The position numbers and the translations under genes are program-made. A stretch of 46,199 bases of DNA, taken from positions 1 through 46,199 of the forward strand of contig SVEA01000150.1 of NCBI GenBank assembly GCA_015057615.1. The letters run 5' to 3'. Source of the DNA: Lachnospiraceae bacterium. Lineage in GTDB: Bacteria; Bacillota; Clostridia; Lachnospirales; Lachnospiraceae. Each line of letters begins with the position of its first letter. The first letter of the stretch is position 1. Below are positions 41,911 to 46,199 of this stretch, piece by piece. The notes under the pieces are model-generated. The model did not search any database. It was not told the DNA's origin and saw only the letters and a program-made list of their open reading frames with translations.

Positions 41911-42060
41911 CATCGTATAGGCGTCCTATACGATGAAAACCTCCATGCGAACATAGTTGGCATTGGGATGACGCACTTGCGCGTAAGGTATTTATCTGCC
42001 TGTGGCAGAACGCGCTCGGCGCGAGAGTTTGCCTTAGCAAACTCTTTGCTACTGGAGGTT
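41907..42060 (+). repeat. Multi-hairpin element R2, candidate structured RNA
   Basis: H1 is a 15-bp stem with a 3-nt loop (41907-41921, 41925-41939). An outer helix pairs AACCTCCA (41938-41945) with TGGAGGTT (42053-42060). The conserved block GATGACGCACTTGCGCGTAA then GGTAT follows. A long-range helix pairs CTTGCGC (41976-41982) with GCGCGAG (42019-42025). H2 is TCTGCC with GGCAGA (41995-42000, 42004-42009). H3 is AGAGTTTGC with GCAAACTCT (42024-42032, 42037-42045). Same architecture as R1 at 26008 with compensating changes. Confidence 0.72.
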
Positions 42061-42079
42061 ACCTTTATTAACAAATATT

Positions 42080-42108
42080 TTGACGGAGATTGAAATTGCT
42101 GTTAAAAT
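42080..42108 (+). promoter_or_regulatory. Promoter of rnz
   Basis: TTGACG (42080-42085), 17-bp spacer, TAAAAT (42103-42108). Confidence 0.7.
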
Positions 42109-42184
42109 AATAAAAACTACTTATATTATATATAAAATGTGGTAAAATGATTAGGAAATAGTAATAGGAAGGCATGGACAAGAA

Positions 42185-43099
42185 ATGTTAGATGTATGTT
42201 TATTAGGGACAAGCGGAATGATGCCGCTGCCAGGCAGGTGGCTGACCGCTTTAATGACAAGATATAATGGAAGCAGTTTATTGATTGATTGCGGAGAAGG
42301 CACCCAGATTTCAATTCGGGAAAAAGGCTGGACCTTTCATTCCATAGATACGATATGTTTTACGCACTATCACGGAGATCATATTAGTGGGTTACCGGGA
42401 TTGCTGCTTTCCATGGGGAATGCAGACCGGGTGAAACCAGTGACCCTCATTGGTCCGCGGGGATTAGAGCGGGTAGTAAATTCTTTGCGGGTAATTGCAC
42501 CGGAGCTGCCATTTCCGCTAAAGTTCATGGAACTTACGGAGGCAGAAGAAACCATTCAGATAAATGGTTATGAAATAACTGCTTTTCAGGTAAAACACAA
42601 TGTTATCTGCTATGGGTACAGCATTCGGGTCCGGCGGGGCGGCAGATTTTTCCCAGAGAAAGCATTGGAGCATCAGGTTCCTCAAAAGTTCTGGAACCGG
42701 CTGCAAAAGGGGGAAATGATTACGGAAGGGGGCAAAAGTTATACACCGGATATGGTCATTGGTCCGGAGAGAAAAGGCATTAAGCTGACCTATTGTACGG
42801 ATAGCAGACCAGTAAAGGCAATTGCAGAGAGTGCAAAGGGATCGGATCTGTTTATTTGTGAGGGGATGTATGGAGAAAAAGACCGGGATTCAAAAGCCAA
42901 AGAATATAAACATATGACTTTTTATGAAGCGGCACAGTTAGCAAAAGATGCCGGGGTAAATGAATTATGGCTTACGCATTACAGTCCGTCCCTTGTACGC
43001 CCGGAGGATTTTATCGGTGATGCCAGAAAAATATTTTCCAATACAAAATTGGGGAAGGACAGAAAGAGCATTGTCCTGGAATTTGACAAAAACGAATAA
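42185..43099 (+). CDS. rnz: Ribonuclease Z
   Basis: 304-aa metallo-beta-lactamase-fold endonuclease that trims tRNA precursors at the 3' end. The zinc motif FTHYHGDHISGLPGLLLSMG is present, with the later ligands in KLTYCTDSRP and LWLTHYSPSL. The N-terminus MLDVCLLGTSGMMPLPGRWLTA is standard. The exosite and lid region near FFPEKALEHQVP is also seen. The ribosome site AGGAAGG is 12 nt from the ATG, longer than ideal. It has its own promoter just past R2. Confidence 0.94.
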   Translation: MLDVCLLGTSGMMPLPGRWLTALMTRYNGSSLLIDCGEGTQISIREKGWTFHSIDTICFTHYHGDHISGLPGLLLSMGNADRVKPVTLIGPRGLERVVNSLRVIAPELPFPLKFMELTEAEETIQINGYEITAFQVKHNVICYGYSIRVRRGGRFFPEKALEHQVPQKFWNRLQKGEMITEGGKSYTPDMVIGPERKGIKLTYCTDSRPVKAIAESAKGSDLFICEGMYGEKDRDSKAKEYKHMTFYEAAQLAKDAGVNELWLTHYSPSLVRPEDFIGDARKIFSNTKLGKDRKSIVLEFDKNE

Positions 43100-43149
43100 G
43101 AAAAGCGAAGGAATAAAAACGAATGAGAAAAGTGCAAGGAGGAAGCGGT

Positions 43150-43713
43150 ATGAGAAAGTCGAAGCAGAGGACCGTAGTTACGATATTAACGATGAGCTTA
43201 ATCGCTGTAATGCTCATTGCTTTGTATTACTATCTGACGAAACAGACCAAACCGGTCGAGAAGCTTTCGGAGGCAGAGGTGCTGCTAAGCAAAGATCTAA
43301 AGCTGTATTACCCGGCAACTCCAAAGGAAGTGGTTAAGCTGTACAGTAGTATACTACAGACTCTTTATACCGATTTGGAGGATGATGAAACCAAAGCCCT
43401 TGCCCTTAAAATCAGAGAATTATATGACAAGGAATTATTAGAGAAAAATCCGGAAGAGGATTATTTGACCAATATCTATTCGGAAATCATTGAATGGAAA
43501 AAAGCAAAACGTACCATAACGGACTTCTCCTTTGTTCATGAGGAGGATTATGTGACGGATAACATTGATGGAATAGAATATACAACCGTTCATGTGATAT
43601 ATACATTTGAAGAAAAAACAAAGCATTTGGAAGAATGGAGGTTCCTGTTACGGAGAGATGATGAGAACCACTGGAAGATACTTGGCTGGAATTACCTCCC
43701 CGGAGAAGAATAG
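43150..43713 (+). CDS. Single-pass membrane or secreted protein of unknown function
   Basis: 187-aa protein with one N-terminal hydrophobic segment ([21 protein letters not shown], about residues 9-30) and a hydrophilic extracytoplasmic region that looks like a small helical/SnoaL-like fold ([17 protein letters not shown]..., ending [24 protein letters not shown]). It resembles a group of Lachnospiraceae-specific proteins of unknown function, possibly DUF6715; I am unsure. An in-frame ATG at 43123 is less likely than the ATG at 43150, which follows AAGGAGG by 7 nt. Located between rnz and tsaD. Confidence 0.65.
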   Translation: MRKSKQRTVVTILTMSLIAVMLIALYYYLTKQTKPVEKLSEAEVLLSKDLKLYYPATPKEVVKLYSSILQTLYTDLEDDETKALALKIRELYDKELLEKNPEEDYLTNIYSEIIEWKKAKRTITDFSFVHEEDYVTDNIDGIEYTTVHVIYTFEEKTKHLEEWRFLLRRDDENHWKILGWNYLPGEE

Positions 43714-43718
43714 GAGTA

Positions 43719-43754
43719 TGCGCAAAAGGCAGCGCAGAAATGAGGTTAATCATG
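43719..43754 (+). repeat. Hairpin/ribosome-site/ATG repeat before tsaD
   Basis: TGCGC (43719-43723) pairs with GCGCA (43732-43736) around the 8-nt loop AAAAGGCA. GAAATGAGG (43737-43745) and the tsaD ATG (43752) follow. Third copy of the tlyA/spoIVB motif. Confidence 0.75.
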
Positions 43755-44774
43755 ACAAAGGATACATTAATTTTAGGTATAGAATCATCCTGTGACGAGA
43801 CAGCGGCAGCCGTCGTAAAAAACGGAAGAGAGGTATTGTCCAATATTATTTCATCTCAGATTGAGCTGCATAAGCTGTATGGCGGAGTTGTACCAGAAAT
43901 CGCATCAAGAAAGCATATCGAAAAAATAAATCAGGTAATCGAAGAAGCATTAAATACAGCAAATGTAACGCTGCAGGATGTCGATGCAATCGGTGTGACC
44001 TATGGACCGGGGCTGGTGGGAGCACTTCTCGTTGGGGTGGCTGAGGCAAAAGCAATCAGCTTCGCAACGGGAAAGCCCTTAGTGGGAGTGCATCACATTG
44101 AAGGACATGTTTCGGCAAATTATATTGAACATAAAGATTTGGAGCCGCCATTTTTATGTCTGATCGTATCCGGAGGACATACCCATATTGTTTTAGTTAA
44201 GGAATACGGCAAATATGAAATCATAGGCTATACACATGATGATGCAGCGGGGGAAGCTTTCGATAAGGTAGCAAGAGCCATCGGACTTGGCTATCCCGGC
44301 GGACCCAAAATAGATAAGCTTGCGAGGGAAGGAAGAAAGGATGCCATAGCTTTTCCAAGAGCCCATATCGAGGACGCTCCCTATGATTTCAGCTTTAGCG
44401 GGTTGAAATCGGCGGTACTCAACTATATTAATTCCTGTAAAATGAAGAAGGAAGAGGTGAACCGGGCGGATGTCGCAGCTTCCTTCCAGGAAGCGGTGGT
44501 AGATGTCCTGGTGACAAGGACCATTTTGGCAGCAAAGGATCATGGGATGAAGAAGGTGGCGATTGCAGGAGGAGTTGCCGCAAATTCTTCTCTTCGGGAG
44601 GCAATGGAAAAAGCCTGCAAAAAAAATGGGCTCTCTCTTTATTATCCATCCCCGATCTACTGTACCGATAACGCGGTAATGATAGCATCTGCAGCCTATT
44701 ATGAATATTTAAAAGGTTTTAGAAGCGGACTGGATCTAAATGCAGTACCGAATCTAAAGATCGGACAGAGATGA
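43752..44774 (+). CDS. tsaD: tRNA N6-adenosine threonylcarbamoyltransferase TsaD
   Basis: 340-aa catalytic subunit of the t6A complex. [17 protein letters not shown] opens the ASKHA fold. Metal-binding His115 and His119 lie in [22 protein letters not shown] binds nucleotide, and [15 protein letters not shown] with [10 protein letters not shown] closes the site. An ATG at 43740 is in frame but lies inside the ribosome site; the ATG at 43752, 6 nt after GAGG, is the start. tsaE and tsaB are 3.5 kb upstream. Confidence 0.97.
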   Translation: MTKDTLILGIESSCDETAAAVVKNGREVLSNIISSQIELHKLYGGVVPEIASRKHIEKINQVIEEALNTANVTLQDVDAIGVTYGPGLVGALLVGVAEAKAISFATGKPLVGVHHIEGHVSANYIEHKDLEPPFLCLIVSGGHTHIVLVKEYGKYEIIGYTHDDAAGEAFDKVARAIGLGYPGGPKIDKLAREGRKDAIAFPRAHIEDAPYDFSFSGLKSAVLNYINSCKMKKEEVNRADVAASFQEAVVDVLVTRTILAAKDHGMKKVAIAGGVAANSSLREAMEKACKKNGLSLYYPSPIYCTDNAVMIASAAYYEYLKGFRSGLDLNAVPNLKIGQR

Positions 44775-44860
44775 GATTTTGCTTAAGATAAAAGGAGAAC
44801 TCTATTCCGGGCATTTGGGTATGGATAATCAAAGAGGGGAAATTATTACAGGAGCTATCT

Positions 44861-45571
44861 ATGGGAAATAAAAAAGTAACTGCAATTGTATTGGCTGCAG
44901 GTAAGGGAAATCGAATGAATACCTCTGTGGCAAAGCAATTTTTAATGCTGGGTGGTAAGCCGGTTGTGTATTATGCATTGAAGGCAATGGAAGACAGCAG
45001 CGTGGATGAAATTATTCTGGTTACAGGGAGAGATCAGAAGGACTATTGCAGAGATCATATCGTAAAGCCCTATCATATGAATAAGGTTACGCAAATTATT
45101 GAGGGCGGCAAAGAGCGGTACGATTCGGTGTACCGGGGATTGCTAAGTATCTGTGAGACCGATTATGTTCTGATTCATGATGGGGCAAGACCCTTTATCA
45201 CAAAGGAGCAGATTGAGAATATAATACATGGAGTCATAGAATATAATGCTTGCATCCTTGGCGTTCCAGTAAAGGAAACGATAAAAATGGTTGCTTCCAA
45301 TGGATATATTACGTCGACACCTGACCGAAATAAGCTATGGGCTGCACAGACCCCGCAGGCATTTGCATATGAAGCAATCAAAAAAGCTTACACGATTTTT
45401 TGGCAGGAGTCGGATAACACGAAGGCAGCGATAACGGATGATGCGATGGTATATGAAGCCTATCTTGGAAATTCGGTTAAGGTAATCGCGGGTGATTACA
45501 GCAATATAAAGATTACAACACCGGAGGATTTGGTGGCAGCAGAGGTCTTGCTGAATACGATAACATTTTAA
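44861..45571 (+). CDS. ispD: 2-C-methyl-D-erythritol 4-phosphate cytidylyltransferase
   Basis: 236-aa enzyme of the MEP isoprenoid pathway, joining MEP and CTP. The nucleotide loop VLAAGKGNRMNTSVAKQFLMLGGKPV is at the N-terminus. GGKERYDSVYRGL, VLIHDGARPFITKEQIE, TPQAFAYE and the C-terminal ITTPEDLVAAEVLL are all family motifs. Length is normal. A CAGGAGC site precedes the ATG. It is 86 nt after tsaD. No ispF follows; tRNA genes do. Confidence 0.95.
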   Translation: MGNKKVTAIVLAAGKGNRMNTSVAKQFLMLGGKPVVYYALKAMEDSSVDEIILVTGRDQKDYCRDHIVKPYHMNKVTQIIEGGKERYDSVYRGLLSICETDYVLIHDGARPFITKEQIENIIHGVIEYNACILGVPVKETIKMVASNGYITSTPDRNKLWAAQTPQAFAYEAIKKAYTIFWQESDNTKAAITDDAMVYEAYLGNSVKVIAGDYSNIKITTPEDLVAAEVLLNTITF

Positions 45572-45627
45572 TTTGTTTTAATACAATATAATAAACAAAC
45601 AATTCCGAGAAAAAGATAAAAAACCAC

Positions 45628-45656
45628 TTGACACTTCTTTCTTGCGATGCTATACT
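45628..45656 (+). promoter_or_regulatory. Promoter of the serine tRNA genes
   Basis: TTGACA (45628-45633), 17-bp spacer, TATACT (45651-45656). The start would fall about 8 bp before the first tRNA. Confidence 0.85.
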
Positions 45657-45671
45657 AGCTTAGCGATGTTT

Positions 45672-45757
45672 GGAGAGATGTCCGAGTGGTTTAAGGAGCT
45701 GGTCTTGAAAACCAGTGATCCCGCAAGGGACCGTGGGTTCGAATCCCACTCTCTCCG
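45672..45757 (+). tRNA. tRNA-Ser (anticodon TGA)
   Basis: 86-nt class II tRNA. The acceptor stem is GGAGAGA with TCTCTCC. The anticodon loop CTTGAAA within CTGGT...ACCAG gives TGA. It has a long variable arm typical of serine and the T-arm GTGGG-TTCGAAT-CCCAC. No encoded CCA. Confidence 0.95.
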
Positions 45758-45848
45758 CTCAATATCAACGCTGCAGTGGTGATTGGTTTTACTATCTGCA
45801 ACAAAGCAGAAGAATATCTCATTTTATAGAAACAGCCAATTGTAATTT

Positions 45849-45937
45849 GGAGAAATACCCAAGAGGCTGAAGGGGCTCCCCTGGAAAGGGAGTAGGTCGT
45901 TAATAGCGGCGCGAGGGTTCAAATCCCTCTTTCTCCG
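45849..45937 (+). tRNA. tRNA-Ser (anticodon GGA)
   Basis: 89-nt class II tRNA. The acceptor stem is GGAGAAA with TTTCTCC. The anticodon arm CTCCC-CTGGAAA-GGGAG gives GGA. It has a long variable arm and the T-arm GAGGG-TTCAAAT-CCCTC. CCA is not encoded. Confidence 0.95.
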
Positions 45938-45997
45938 TTCTGATTTTTTCGAAAATATGCAAACAAAAAAATCAGTAAAAAAAATTAAAAAAAGTAG

Positions 45998-46026
45998 TTG
46001 ACAAGAGCTTAAATGCATGATAAGAT
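45998..46026 (+). promoter_or_regulatory. Ribosomal RNA operon promoter
   Basis: TTGACA (45998-46003), 17-bp spacer, TAAGAT (46021-46026), preceded by an A-rich stretch like an UP element. Confidence 0.85.
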
Positions 46027-46199
46027 AAACAAGCTGTCGTCGAGAAAACACAGCAAACAAGAGCATTTGAGAGATTATGAACCTTGATAATTGAACAGTG
46101 AAACAACCCTGAAAATTCTAAAATTATGAGACTTACACATGGGTCTCAAAAATAGAAGTTTCAAGCGATTGACTTGATCAATCGTACGATGTTATAAAA
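46027..46199 (+). other. Leader of a ribosomal RNA operon
   Basis: The stretch AACCTTGATAATTGAACAGTG at 46080-46100 is the conserved phrase found before 16S genes and after 23S genes in clostridial rrn operons. No gene is seen up to the window end, so the 16S gene should start just beyond it. Confidence 0.8.

Noticed and set aside
44193-44688. Minus-strand frames opposite tsaD
   Set aside because: Shadows of a strongly conserved gene, with no independent signals.
45824-46066. 80-codon minus-strand frame across the second tRNA
   Set aside because: It overlaps a tRNA gene and the rrn promoter.

Overview
The window looks like a chromosomal segment of a spore-forming, moderately AT-rich Gram-positive clostridium, most likely a Lachnospiraceae member related to Lachnoclostridium. 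The evidence is a spo0A/spoIVB/recN sporulation block, a CotF-like coat gene pair, strong AGGAGG-type ribosome sites with several TTG and GTG starts, and sigma-A type promoters with 16-17 bp spacers. The species is an inference. Nearly all genes lie on the plus strand; only the IS91-like element points the other way.

Layout. 1-2.4 kb holds tlyA, nadK and argR, the usual clostridial run that leads into recN. 2.4-11.6 kb separates argR from recN and carries yebC, an AraC-type regulator, a methyltransferase, a 64-aa protein, a MATE exporter and a 1290-aa secreted bacterial-Ig (Big2) protein. 11.6-16.6 kb is recN, spoIVB and spo0A. 17-17.9 kb is a split CotF-like coat pair with 21 hexapeptide repeats. 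18-19.7 kb is a Na/Pi symporter behind direct repeats that resemble a Pho box. 20-25.3 kb is the lower-glycolysis cluster gap-pgk-tpiA-gpmI, followed by secG. 25.7-27.9 kb is an insertion hot spot: a foldback element, a multi-hairpin repeat, an IS91-like element and a 69-bp mini-element. 27.9-29.4 kb is an amino-acid ABC permease/ATPase pair. 29.7-34.0 kb is an aspartate-family operon: ACT regulator, hom, an ApgM-like protein that is a candidate homoserine kinase, and lysC. 34.2-36.5 kb is tex. 37.1-38.6 kb pairs a PII-like protein with a CPA2 antiporter. 38.7-39.6 kb is an FMN riboswitch followed by ribU. 39.9-44.8 kb carries the t6A genes tsaE, tsaB and tsaD, with rimI, rnz and two poorly known genes. 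ispD, two serine tRNA genes and a ribosomal-RNA operon promoter and leader close the window; the 16S gene should begin just past the right edge.

The least ordinary content is between genes. (1) A family of about 290-bp foldback, MITE-like elements has five near-full copies, one 69-bp mini-copy and at least three remnants. Most are flanked by direct repeats containing ATAG. One terminus appears to supply the -35 box of the tsaE operon. (2) Two copies of a roughly 150-nt multi-hairpin element have helices that differ in sequence but keep their pairing. (3) A 5-bp-stem, 8-nt-loop hairpin fused to a fixed ribosome site and ATG recurs before tlyA, tsaD and, through a 9-codon upstream ORF, spoIVB. 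No CRISPR array, prophage or classical defence system was seen.
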